Assembly: GCA_023431045.1 (NCBI GenBank)
Contig: JAEYXZ010000035.1
Span: 1-14,545, forward strand
From: Bacillota bacterium
Lineage (GTDB): Bacteria > Bacillota_I > Bacilli_A > Acholeplasmatales > Acholeplasmataceae
Reading direction: 5' to 3'
DNA: 14,545 nucleotides
Part shown: piece after piece, positions 1 through 7,035 of the stretch
How the letters are laid out: every line of letters begins with the position of its first letter
Position numbering within the stretch: the first letter of the stretch is position 1
Translations under genes and position numbers: made by a program
Notes under the pieces: generated by a model
The model's database searches: none
What the model saw: the letters and a program-made list of their open reading frames with translations, nothing else
What the model was told of the DNA's origin: nothing

Positions 1-347
1 GCTATTTCCATACGATCATAGATTTTTAAACTTATTTCTTTACCAAAGTGGAGTTTATCATTAGGATTATCTCTCTTCACCGAGACAGTTTTGCCATTAA
101 TAAAGCCATTTAACTTCAACGGTGTTCTCAAGGATTCAATTTGCTCAAGTATTTGTTGCATTTCAGAGTCAGTAAGTGGTTGATTATTAAGCCGATCAAT
201 TTCTCTATTATTAATAAAGAGTATATTTGCCCAGTTCTTAAGTAAGTCTTCTTCAGTTGGGTTTTTGATAATTTCTTTTTCCCATCCGAATTGTGATAGA
301 ACAGAAATAAGTTCTTTTTCGAATGTTAATTCATTGTCAAATGCCAT
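1..347 (-). CDS. hsdR: Type I restriction enzyme R subunit (HsdR), N-terminal part, cut by window edge
   Basis: The reading frame opens at an ATG at 347 and stays open for 115 codons to the left edge, so only the N-terminus is visible. HsdR is the motor and nuclease subunit of a Type I restriction complex; it translocates DNA using ATP and cuts far from the recognition site. The visible peptide begins MAFDNELTFEKELI and continues through GWEKEIIKNPTEEDLL, which matches the usual HsdR N-terminus before the nuclease domain; the nuclease and helicase motifs lie outside the window. An AAAGGATGG ribosome binding site precedes the ATG. The nearby ATG at 357 hits a stop after six codons and is not the start. 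The gene follows hsdS by 15 bp, giving the order M-S-R seen in EcoR124-type systems. Whether the full gene is intact cannot be told from this window. Confidence 0.88.
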   Translation of the reverse strand, partial: MAFDNELTFEKELISVLSQFGWEKEIIKNPTEEDLLKNWANILFINNREIDRLNNQPLTDSEMQQILEQIESLRTPLKLNGFINGKTVSVKRDNPNDKLHFGKEISLKIYDRMEI

Positions 348-362
348 ATTTGTCCATCCTTT

Positions 363-1535
363 CTACACAAACATCTTCTGAAGAAGTGCTTTTTTGATAT
401 TAATGAGTTTTTCATACTTACGCTGATGAAGGGTGATGAGATAATTCACATTAAATATTAATGCTGATATCTTCTTTTGTTCAGCTAGACTAGGCAAAGG
501 AACATTAACCTGATTAAACTCTTTCAAATTGTAATTTGTTCTTCCATCTCCAGTAGACATGTTAATAGCAAAATTCTTGTGAATATCACTGTTGAAATAG
601 CAAGAAAGATATTCAGGATGAACTATTTCTTTTTTAGGACGAGTATTTATCGTTGCAAAACCTATTGAGTTTTCCTCTTTAGCGCTTATTACAGCTGATG
701 TGCCAACATCACCAGTATGTACAGTTACTACATCTCCAATCTGCAACATCCTTGATGAATTATCTAGTGCAAATTTTGATTCTAAAAATATTGGATTATC
801 AGAAAACTCAAATCTGTTTTCTTTTATGTCTGAGTTTCTAATTAACAATGTTCCACTATTTGTGTAATTACTTGTCATTGTTGTAACTAAACCAATGAAT
901 ACCTTACCCAAATCTCTAATGTTACGCTGTTCCCAAGCGTCAGCAAATCCTTTGAAACGTAATTTAGGAACTACTTCACCATTTTTTGGAAACATTTTGT
1001 CTAGTAACGCTTTCTTAACATTGACTAATTTGTCATACTTACGCTGATGAAGGGTGATAAGTGAATCAATACTATGAAAGAGTGTGCTAATTTCCTTTTG
1101 TTCAGCTAGTTTTGGAGCTCTAACTGTAGTTGGCTGAACAACAGAAATATAGTGTCTTGCATGTCCTAGATTTTCTATCTTTACAGAGTTCAAAAGTTCA
1201 TGTGAAAACTTAAGATCAAATCCCTCTTTATTTGTCAGAATTTTCATAGCCGAAGACTTGACCATAAAGGGGAAATCTACATATTTTGAGTCTAAAGTAA
1301 AATCGTCAAAAATAATGCAAGGTTTATCATATGTTCTTCTCTCATTGGTGTAACCTAAAATGAAGCCTTTGTTGGCTGTAAGTACAGGAACGGAGTATGT
1401 GTTTGAGTATTCTTCATTCGAGACTATATACATATCTGGTCTTTCATAATTGAATATTTCTTTAAACTCATGCTGTTCCCAAGTGTCAGTGAATCCCTTG
1501 AATCTTAGTGCTGGTTTTAATACTTTATCATTCAT
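363..1535 (-). CDS. hsdS: Type I restriction-modification specificity subunit (HsdS)
   Basis: HsdS is the DNA-recognition subunit of the Type I complex, with two target recognition domains (TRDs), each reading half of a bipartite site. The protein shows a clear two-fold repeat: each half starts with a P-(A/K)-LRFKGF-x-D-x-WEQ motif, continues with a divergent TRD of about 125 residues, and ends with a conserved helix containing LAEQK and LITLHQRKY. The length of 390 residues is normal and both TRDs are present. I prefer the ATG at 1535 because GGTGA lies 5 nt upstream of it. The upstream in-frame ATG at 1547 has no ribosome binding site and would overlap the end of hsdM. The conserved segments are nearly identical at DNA level (see the repeat entries), so exchange of recognition domains by recombination is possible. 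Confidence 0.93.
   Translation of the reverse strand: MNDKVLKPALRFKGFTDTWEQHEFKEIFNYERPDMYIVSNEEYSNTYSVPVLTANKGFILGYTNERRTYDKPCIIFDDFTLDSKYVDFPFMVKSSAMKILTNKEGFDLKFSHELLNSVKIENLGHARHYISVVQPTTVRAPKLAEQKEISTLFHSIDSLITLHQRKYDKLVNVKKALLDKMFPKNGEVVPKLRFKGFADAWEQRNIRDLGKVFIGLVTTMTSNYTNSGTLLIRNSDIKENRFEFSDNPIFLESKFALDNSSRMLQIGDVVTVHTGDVGTSAVISAKEENSIGFATINTRPKKEIVHPEYLSCYFNSDIHKNFAINMSTGDGRTNYNLKEFNQVNVPLPSLAEQKKISALIFNVNYLITLHQRKYEKLINIKKALLQKMFV
412..437. repeat. hsdS direct repeat, copy 1 (26 bp)
   Basis: These 26 bases are identical to 1033-1058, 621 bp away. They encode the conserved LITLHQRKY helix at the end of the second half of HsdS. Shorter identical stretches nearby (474-488 with 1095-1109, and 926-937 with 1472-1483) extend the similarity between the two halves. 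Such repeats are the usual substrate for domain shuffling or duplication in hsdS genes. Confidence 0.85.
1033..1058. repeat. hsdS direct repeat, copy 2 (26 bp)
   Basis: This is the partner of 412-437 and encodes the same LITLHQRKY helix in the central conserved region of HsdS. The two copies are in the same orientation, so recombination between them would delete or duplicate one target recognition domain rather than invert it. Confidence 0.85.
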
Positions 1536-1536
1536 T

Positions 1537-4104
1537 TTAATCACCATTTAGTAGTGACTTCAGTTCACTAAGTCCTTTCATATCAAAATCATCACCTTCA
1601 ATTTCATCAATCAGTGATATCAGAGTTGATTGATTCTCTTCAATTTCATCTGTAATCTCTGAAAATGTAATATTATACTTAGTTTTAAGTGATTTTATCT
1701 TATTAGTAATTTCATTGATGATTTCTTCAGGGAGTTTTAGGATAGAATCAACAAGCGGTTCAATCCACTTAGTCTTGAGTAAATCAATTGCTTGTTCATC
1801 AGTTAAGTTTTCAATTGTTTCTTTCGTATTATTGTGAAGTTCAGTCATCTCATTCTTGATTTGTTTCTTTAGTTCTTTCTCTTCAACGATTAAGTTTGTA
1901 TATTTGATTAGTCTATACTTCAAAGTGTCTTCATCAGAAATGTCATCATCCAATTCCTTGATCAAATCTTTAACTTTCTTCGAATCGATTGAGTCTCCAT
2001 CATCGACGCAAGTCAATTCTTTTTGCTCTTCATTCAACGAATCAATTATTTCTTGATATTCAGACATAACTTCATTCAAACGATTTTCTTTTGAATTAAT
2101 GCTCAAAAGTTCCTGTTTAAGAAGATATTTTTGTGCGGTTTCAAAGGGAATGACTCTTCCGACCCATCCTTCTTGCACTTCCTCTTCCTTATTATCTTTT
2201 TTCTTGATAACCCAGTTTGGATCAACTTTTTTAACAGCTCCAAAACCTTCCGTTTGAATGATTTCAAGATCAATCGAAGTCTTAACCCATTCATTCTCTA
2301 AAGCTTGGTAAGCTACGTATTTGTCGAGTAAACTGAAGGGTTCCAAACGCGCAATTATTTCATGGCTAATTTCTTGCTGTTCCTTGGGTATGCTTAAATC
2401 CATCATATGATTAATAAGATGTTCTCTCATGTATTGATCAAAATTCTGAAAACTATTCTTAAAGTTATTTAAATAGTCTTTAATCTCTGAATTTTGACTA
2501 ATAATGGTTTTTATATCATCGTGTTTCAGACCAACATACGATTCATTGATATCTTCGAATAGATCTTTCTTTAAACTTGGAAATGCTTCCCAGTATTTAT
2601 CGAGACTTTTTACTTCTGACTTTGGGATACCACCGAACATCAAGGAATATATATCCCATGTTTCACTTTCATTTGAGGAATCTACATATCTAGGAATATT
2701 TAAGTTGTAGTCATTTCTACGAATCTCCTCTATGCTTACAACCCTAGAGAACTTATTAATTGACTCTCTGTGGATAACTGTATCTGTTATTTTCTTAATA
2801 TCTGAAGCTCTTAATTGATTTTTATTTCCAACTTTAATGAATCCTTTTGAGGCATCTATTATCAAAATATCGTTGTTCTTTTTGCTGGATTTTTTTAGTA
2901 CCATGATGATGGTAGGAATCCCTGTGCCAAAGAAAATATTAGCAGGTAATCCAATAATGGTATCAATATGGTTTTTTTCAATTAAGTTTTTTCTGATTTC
3001 CCCCTCTTCTCCACCTCTAAACAAAACCCCATGTGGTAAAACAATAGTCATAATTCCATCAGGTTTGACGTGGAAAAGATCATGAAGAAGAAATGCATAA
3101 TCTGCTTTAGATTTAGGAGCTAGGCCAAACTCTGCGTATCTCGCATCTGATTCTTTGTGGTCTCTATCCCATTTTTGTGAATAAGGCGGATTGGACACTA
3201 CTGCATCAACATAGAGTGGATCATAAGTTCCTAGTGGATCCGATTCATCGAAATATGGCCAGTCATTTTCTAGAGTGTCAGCATTTCTTGCGACTATGTT
3301 ATCAGGTAGTATTCCGCGCATAACTAAATTCATTCTCGTTAAGTTATAGGTGTTTTCTTTAAGTTCTTGGGCATAATATTTAATGTTATTTTTATTCGAC
3401 ATATGTTTTGATATTGAATGTCCAATGTTTATAAGAAGCGATCCTGAACCACTTGTTGGGTCATAAATTTTAATTTCTTCTTTTTCTTTTAGATGATCAG
3501 CAACAATTTCTGACATCAAAAGAGATACTTCATGTGGTGTGTAGAATTCCCCAGCTTTTTTACCAGCATTTACAGCAAAGTTGCTAATTAAATACTCATA
3601 AATAAACCCTAAAATGTCATAATCTTGTTTCCCATTCATAGGTATTATCTTTAAGAGTTGAATTAAGTCTCTAATTGCTTTTGTCTGCTCTGCAGCAGAT
3701 CCACCTAGCTTATTAAGTCCTGTTTCTAACGTGTTAAAGATTCTATCAAAAACTTTTTTATGTGTTTTATTGATGAGTCTTCCAAAGGCACTCAAAGCAT
3801 CTCTAACATCACTGACATCGAAATCTTGGCCTTTATCAATCCATGTAGAAAAGAGGTCTTTATAGGCGATGAAGTACCCAACATTGTTTTGAATGAAGCG
3901 TACTGACTCAGGATCTTCCTCACTCAATTCTTTGATATCATCGTCGCTATATCCTTTTTCCTTGAGAAACTTAAGTTCTTTATCCGATAGAAACTTATAA
4001 AACATGAAACCAAGAATATAGTCTTTGTATTCACCTGCTTCAATTTTTGAACGCATCTTGTTTGCTGATTCCCAAATTTTCGAAGCCAATTGTTGTTTAT
4101 TCAT
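1537..4104 (-). CDS. hsdM: Type I restriction-modification methyltransferase subunit (HsdM)
   Basis: HsdM transfers a methyl group from S-adenosylmethionine to adenine N6 at the site chosen by HsdS, and it is also needed for the restriction complex. Residues 1-160 form the helical HsdM N-terminal domain. A GEFYTP segment leads into the methylase fold, with the SAM-binding motif DPTSGSG at 215-221 and the catalytic NPPY at 305-308. At 855 residues it is longer than the ~530 of the classical enterobacterial subunits. The extra ~370 C-terminal residues are charged and largely helical, with a coiled-coil look, and contain a LTDEQAIDLLKTKW segment that I recall from the longer HsdM branch in Bacillota. 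The ATG at 4104 overlaps the end of the HTH gene by 8 bp and has an AGGGGA ribosome binding site. The stop abuts the start of hsdS. Confidence 0.94.
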   Translation of the reverse strand: MNKQQLASKIWESANKMRSKIEAGEYKDYILGFMFYKFLSDKELKFLKEKGYSDDDIKELSEEDPESVRFIQNNVGYFIAYKDLFSTWIDKGQDFDVSDVRDALSAFGRLINKTHKKVFDRIFNTLETGLNKLGGSAAEQTKAIRDLIQLLKIIPMNGKQDYDILGFIYEYLISNFAVNAGKKAGEFYTPHEVSLLMSEIVADHLKEKEEIKIYDPTSGSGSLLINIGHSISKHMSNKNNIKYYAQELKENTYNLTRMNLVMRGILPDNIVARNADTLENDWPYFDESDPLGTYDPLYVDAVVSNPPYSQKWDRDHKESDARYAEFGLAPKSKADYAFLLHDLFHVKPDGIMTIVLPHGVLFRGGEEGEIRKNLIEKNHIDTIIGLPANIFFGTGIPTIIMVLKKSSKKNNDILIIDASKGFIKVGNKNQLRASDIKKITDTVIHRESINKFSRVVSIEEIRRNDYNLNIPRYVDSSNESETWDIYSLMFGGIPKSEVKSLDKYWEAFPSLKKDLFEDINESYVGLKHDDIKTIISQNSEIKDYLNNFKNSFQNFDQYMREHLINHMMDLSIPKEQQEISHEIIARLEPFSLLDKYVAYQALENEWVKTSIDLEIIQTEGFGAVKKVDPNWVIKKKDNKEEEVQEGWVGRVIPFETAQKYLLKQELLSINSKENRLNEVMSEYQEIIDSLNEEQKELTCVDDGDSIDSKKVKDLIKELDDDISDEDTLKYRLIKYTNLIVEEKELKKQIKNEMTELHNNTKETIENLTDEQAIDLLKTKWIEPLVDSILKLPEEIINEITNKIKSLKTKYNITFSEITDEIEENQSTLISLIDEIEGDDFDMKGLSELKSLLNGD

Positions 4105-4294
4105 CTGCTTTTTCCCCTATCCCATTTTCTTTAAATAGTTTTGCAAGTTTTCTCTTCTCTTTCATCGTTGGTTCATACTTACTATTCTCCCAACGATTCA
4201 CTGTTACAATCGAAACACTTAAAAGGTCTGCTAACTCTTGTTGAGTAATCAGCAAAACCTCTCTTAACTGCTTTATTCTTTGGGCGTATGTCAT
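4097..4294 (-). CDS. Small XRE-family helix-turn-helix protein, first gene of the hsd operon
   Basis: This 65-residue protein is essentially a single helix-turn-helix domain. It has the XRE/Cro pattern IKQLRE, then TQQELADLLSVS, then TVNRWENSKYEPT, followed by a short helix. It should bind DNA as a dimer. It is the promoter-proximal gene of the restriction operon and its last codons overlap the start of hsdM by 8 bp, so the two are probably translationally coupled. The ribosome binding site AAGGAG lies 8 nt before the ATG. By position it is a candidate controller of the restriction genes, comparable to C-proteins of Type II systems, and two copies of TTAACAC just upstream are a candidate binding site. 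A role in restriction control is inferred from position and fold only. Confidence 0.85.
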   Translation of the reverse strand: MTYAQRIKQLREVLLITQQELADLLSVSIVTVNRWENSKYEPTMKEKRKLAKLFKENGIGEKADE

Positions 4295-4308
4295 GTTCTA
4301 TACTCCTT

Positions 4309-4333
4309 TTAACACATTATTAACACTATTGTA
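4309..4333 (-). promoter_or_regulatory. hsd operon promoter -10 with tandem TTAACAC repeats
   Basis: Reading leftward, TACAAT at 4333-4328 is a good -10 box. The best -35 about 17 bp upstream is only a weak TTCATT. Immediately downstream, across the expected transcription start, the plus strand carries TTAACAC twice (4309-4315 and 4320-4326), 11 bp apart, that is one helical turn. A tandem pair on the same helix face between the -10 box and the ribosome binding site is a plausible operator for the HTH protein encoded next. The repeats are seen directly; their function is inferred. Confidence 0.5.
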
Positions 4334-4339
4334 TCACGT

Positions 4340-4746
4340 TTTCGTAAAATAATGAATAGAAGTTAAATAACTAAGATTATCTTTAAATTATTTATCAAAT
4401 CAGTATAAAAATCCGCCAAATTCCGTCAAGAGGCATTTCAACTCCTCGCTAAAAGAGCTATATAGTAATCGTGTAAATAGTTAGGTAATCGTTAAAAGTT
4501 GTAATGAGAAAATAAAATAGTCCTACAAAAATCCATAATAGGAATTCTATAGGGCAATACTATTTTGGCAGATAGGGAAAATCTCCCTTTCTGTATAAAA
4601 AAAGGTCTGATACTTGTGGCGAATGGTAATTCGCTTATGTATCAAACCTGTGAGTCTTATATGGTGTAAAAGTTTGGACTTTAACTATATATAAATTTGG
4701 TATATAAACTTTGTTCTAATGCGCTAATAGAAATTAAAATGTGCTG
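4340..4746. other. Non-coding divergent intergenic region with four inverted repeats
   Basis: No convincing gene is visible in this ~400-bp stretch. From 4514 it is crowded with inverted repeats. 4514-4566 has arms AAAATAGT and ACTATTTT, extended by CCTA/TAGG with a 5-nt bulge. 4569-4593 is a 9-bp stem with one T-T mismatch and loop AAATC. 4603-4649 has an AGGT/ACCT and TGATAC/GTATCA outer stem and a GCGAAT/ATTCGC inner stem closed by GGTA. 4669-4712 has AAAGTTT/AAACTTT arms and an inner TATATA pair. A direct repeat GTAATCGT (4465 and 4485) lies just before them. None is followed by a U-run typical of a terminator. The region could be a structured RNA, a leader, or the relic of a small mobile element; I do not recognise it. 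Confidence 0.5.
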
Positions 4747-4810
4747 TTGACACTAAGTATATCAAATAATATGTGTTTGACTAAGGTTTATAATAGGTTA
4801 ATAGAGGAGA
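4747..4810 (+). promoter_or_regulatory. Candidate promoter and ribosome binding site for the glycosylase gene
   Basis: TATAAT at 4789-4794 is a perfect -10 hexamer, but no good -35 lies 16-18 bp upstream of it. TTGACA at 4747-4752 and TTGACT at 4777-4782 are both wrongly spaced for it. A strong ribosome binding site AGAGGAGA (4803-4810) sits 10 nt before the ATG at 4821 and fixes that start. The transcript leader would be very short. Confidence 0.4.
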
Positions 4811-4820
4811 TTAGATTAAG

Positions 4821-5411
4821 ATGTCATATACGAACTTTAGTGGAATTAAACAAGCAATTATGAATGATTCTAACAATCAATCATATACTAACCAAGGATG
4901 GGAACCACTATTCTCTGGAAATTCAAAGTCAAAAATTATGATTGTTGGTCAAGCACCAGGAATAAAGGCACAAACCACCTCCTTGACTTGGAACGACCTA
5001 AGTGGTGACAGGCTACGTTCTTGGCTTGGTGTGACTAGAGAGATATTTTATAATCCTGATTTGTTTGCTATGATCCCGATGGATTTTTACTATCCAGGAA
5101 AAGGTAAGTCAGGAGATTTACCACCTCGAAAAGGATTTTCTGAAAAGTGGCATCCAGAACTCTTAAAACTAATGCCAAATCTAAAACTAATCATCCTGGT
5201 TGGTTCTTATGCAACAAACTACTATCTAAAAGATATACAAAAAAAGACCTTAACCGAAACGGTAAGGTCTTACGAATCATATTTGCCTAAGTTTATACCA
5301 CTTGTACATCCATCTCCAAGAAATATCTCTTGGCATGTTCATAACCCATGGTTTATAACAGATGTTATTCCAAAACTTCAAAAACTAGTGAAATCAATAC
5401 TTAATGAATGA
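4821..5411 (+). CDS. Uracil-DNA glycosylase superfamily protein, cysteine-free
   Basis: The 196-residue product belongs to the uracil-DNA glycosylase fold, whose members excise uracil or other damaged bases from DNA. The N-terminal active-site loop is GQAPG at 43-47, and the C-terminal DNA-intercalation/catalytic loop is HPSPRN at 163-168. Between them lies a distinctive MDFYYPGKGKSGDLPPR stretch (87-103). There is not a single cysteine, so the iron-sulfur cluster of family 4 and 5 glycosylases is absent. I recall close relatives in lactobacilli and other Bacillota annotated only as glycosylase family proteins; their substrate is not known to me. It is the only rightward gene in the window and converges on the ABC exporter with 6 bp between stop codons. 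Codons 142-150 also form a perfect hairpin that looks like a terminator on the other strand. Confidence 0.82.
   Translation: MSYTNFSGIKQAIMNDSNNQSYTNQGWEPLFSGNSKSKIMIVGQAPGIKAQTTSLTWNDLSGDRLRSWLGVTREIFYNPDLFAMIPMDFYYPGKGKSGDLPPRKGFSEKWHPELLKLMPNLKLIILVGSYATNYYLKDIQKKTLTETVRSYESYLPKFIPLVHPSPRNISWHVHNPWFITDVIPKLQKLVKSILNE
5239..5271 (-). terminator. Intrinsic terminator of the ABC exporter operon, inside the glycosylase gene
   Basis: The arms AAGACCTTA (5244-5252) and TAAGGTCTT (5263-5271), plus CCG/CGG around an AAA loop, form a 12-bp stem with one bulged base. On the minus strand it is followed by seven T (complement of 5239-5245), the textbook form of a Rho-independent terminator. It lies about 150 bp past the stop of the last exporter gene (5418). 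On the plus strand there is no T-run, so it would not stop the glycosylase transcript. Confidence 0.75.
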
Positions 5412-5417
5412 CGTAAC

Positions 5418-6209
5418 TTAACTACCAGCACTTTCATATCGCTTTAATCCCTGACTCCAAATAAATAATGATATAACAAACATTCCAAGACTTGCTATTG
5501 CAACATAAAAGACTTGTAACCAGAGATTACCATTAAATAATAATGCCTCAATTGGGAAGAATATCACTACTGAGAACGGTAAGATAAAAGTTAAGATGAA
5601 TCTGATAACCTGATTGAAAATATTAATTGGGTATTTTGCGAAGTTAGAAAAATCATAGATCATCGTCATGACTTCAATACTTCTCTTAGTCCAAAATGAT
5701 AAAGATCCAAAGATGAGTTTAATCGAGAAAAAGAACATCATCGAAAATAATACACAAACAATCAATGCCATGATTGATGAGAAGGTCCAAGTGACAGCAA
5801 CCATTGGTGTAAAGATAAATAGGAATACAATACCAAGGATTAATTCACCAAAACCTTCTAGTTGAATCATCTCAACAATCAGTTGAAATAATGGACTAAT
5901 TGGTTTGATTAAATACTTATCAAGAATTCCTCTTGTAATCCCACCATTGGAAAGTTGCCATATTTGATCAGATAAAATATGATCAAGTGATTTAGGGATT
6001 AAATAGAAACCATATAAAAATCCCATCATTTCAACAGTCCACCCATTTAGAGATGGTATAGCTGAAATGGTTAAATACAATGTGAAGAATGTTAATGCAT
6101 TTTCTAGTAAGAATCCTAAAATGCCAATGAAGGCATCGAGTCGATATGCAAGTCTTGCTTTGATGCTACGAAGCATGTAAATCGGGTATAGTTTCAAGTA
6201 TTTTTTCAT
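5418..6209 (-). CDS. ABC-2 type exporter permease (COG3694-like), third gene of trio
   Basis: This is an integral membrane subunit of an ABC exporter. The ~263-residue protein has about six hydrophobic segments and an amphipathic N-terminus (MKKYLKLYPIYMLRSIKARL) typical of the ABC-2 permease branch that occurs with a COG4586 ATPase and a second COG4587-type permease. With the other permease it should form the heterodimeric membrane channel. I chose the ATG at 6209: it has GGTGG 5-6 nt upstream and starts one base after the stop of the preceding gene. A longer GTG start at 6224 would overlap that gene by 14 bp and lacks a ribosome binding site of its own. The substrate is unknown. The gene ends 6 bp from the end of the convergent glycosylase gene and its transcript is predicted to stop at the hairpin at 5239-5271. 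Confidence 0.85.
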   Translation of the reverse strand: MKKYLKLYPIYMLRSIKARLAYRLDAFIGILGFLLENALTFFTLYLTISAIPSLNGWTVEMMGFLYGFYLIPKSLDHILSDQIWQLSNGGITRGILDKYLIKPISPLFQLIVEMIQLEGFGELILGIVFLFIFTPMVAVTWTFSSIMALIVCVLFSMMFFFSIKLIFGSLSFWTKRSIEVMTMIYDFSNFAKYPINIFNQVIRFILTFILPFSVVIFFPIEALLFNGNLWLQVFYVAIASLGMFVISLFIWSQGLKRYESAGS

Positions 6210-6210
6210 C

Positions 6211-7035
6211 TTAGCCACCCACACTCACAACATGTTTCTTAAGCTTATTAAAACTTAAGTTACATAAAATACTTAAAATAACGACCCACATCACTTGAAT
6301 TCCTATCGTATATAATATTTCAATACCTTCGATTCGACCCATCAATAACATGATGGGTTTTTCAACCATACTTTGGAATGGTAGAAAACGTAGGATATCA
6401 TTCATCCATGATGGGAAGAATGAAGACGGTAATAAACTACCTGAGAAAAAGGCTAGTGTGATGTTTTTAATAATCATTAATCCAAATAAAGCATTCGTGA
6501 ATATTGCTAGTTCACCAAGTAAGAAATTTAGAGAGTCAGCAATGAGAAATGAAAGTAATGCACTCACTAAGAATAGTAATAAATTAAGTATGCTTGGAAA
6601 TGCAACCCCTAATGCAAAGTATAATATCAAATTTGCAACAACAAAAAGTGGTATAAATAATAAAATCATGGTTGATAAGAAGTTACCAAAACTACTCGCT
6701 AACACACGGTAACGATAACTCATTGGTCTAATGAGACTTAACGCAATCCCACCTTCATAGATATCTTCTCCAACAATCCAAAATGACATCGTTGAAAAGA
6801 CAAGGGATGAACTCACGCGAGCTAAAATCAAATAAGTAATCATATCATTAAAATTCATTCCATTAATTAAATCTGTTGGAGAATTCTGATAGATTGCAAA
6901 CCATAGAAAGTATAGGATTAAAAGGGATACTAGATCACCTAGTAACCATCCAAATGCACTAAACTTATAAGCAAATCCACTTAAAATACCGCCTTTAGAG
7001 AAAGCCCAGTATTTTCTAAATTGTCTTGGTATCAT
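6211..7035 (-). CDS. ABC-2 type exporter permease (COG4587-like), second gene of trio
   Basis: This 274-residue membrane protein has about six hydrophobic segments. The N-terminal part contains LLGDLVSLLILYFLWFAIY and a later SLIRPMSYRYR loop on the cytoplasmic side, which are typical of the ABC-2 permease that partners a COG4586 ATPase. It should pair with the following permease and be driven by the preceding ATPase. The ATG at 7035 overlaps the ATPase gene by 20 bp, so translation is probably coupled; the ribosome binding site is weak. The transported molecule cannot be deduced. Families of this type are often listed as uncharacterised exporters, sometimes of drugs, lipids or peptides. Confidence 0.87.
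   Translation of the reverse strand: MIPRQFRKYWAFSKGGILSGFAYKFSAFGWLLGDLVSLLILYFLWFAIYQNSPTDLINGMNFNDMITYLILARVSSSLVFSTMSFWIVGEDIYEGGIALSLIRPMSYRYRVLASSFGNFLSTMILLFIPLFVVANLILYFALGVAFPSILNLLLFLVSALLSFLIADSLNFLLGELAIFTNALFGLMIIKNITLAFFSGSLLPSSFFPSWMNDILRFLPFQSMVEKPIMLLMGRIEGIEILYTIGIQVMWVVILSILCNLSFNKLKKHVVSVGG

Noticed and set aside
1856..3085. Rightward open frames inside hsdM
   Set aside because: They are antisense shadows of the methyltransferase gene, have no ribosome binding sites, and translate to low-complexity Ser/Phe-rich peptides.
4420..4460. Short open stretch before the TAG near 4458 as the tail of a decayed gene
   Set aside because: The slightly GC-richer bases can be read as about 18 codons ending at TAG, but a stop lies just before and no family is recognisable. 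It is too short to call a pseudogene.
5409..5411. TGA read as tryptophan (mycoplasma code)
   Set aside because: TGA ends the glycosylase, the OhrR-like regulator and the second ABC ATPase at sensible lengths, including tight overlaps with the next gene, so the standard bacterial code applies.
6210..6224. GTG start at 6224 for the third exporter gene
   Set aside because: It overlaps the previous gene and lacks a clear ribosome binding site, whereas the ATG at 6209 has GGTGG just upstream.
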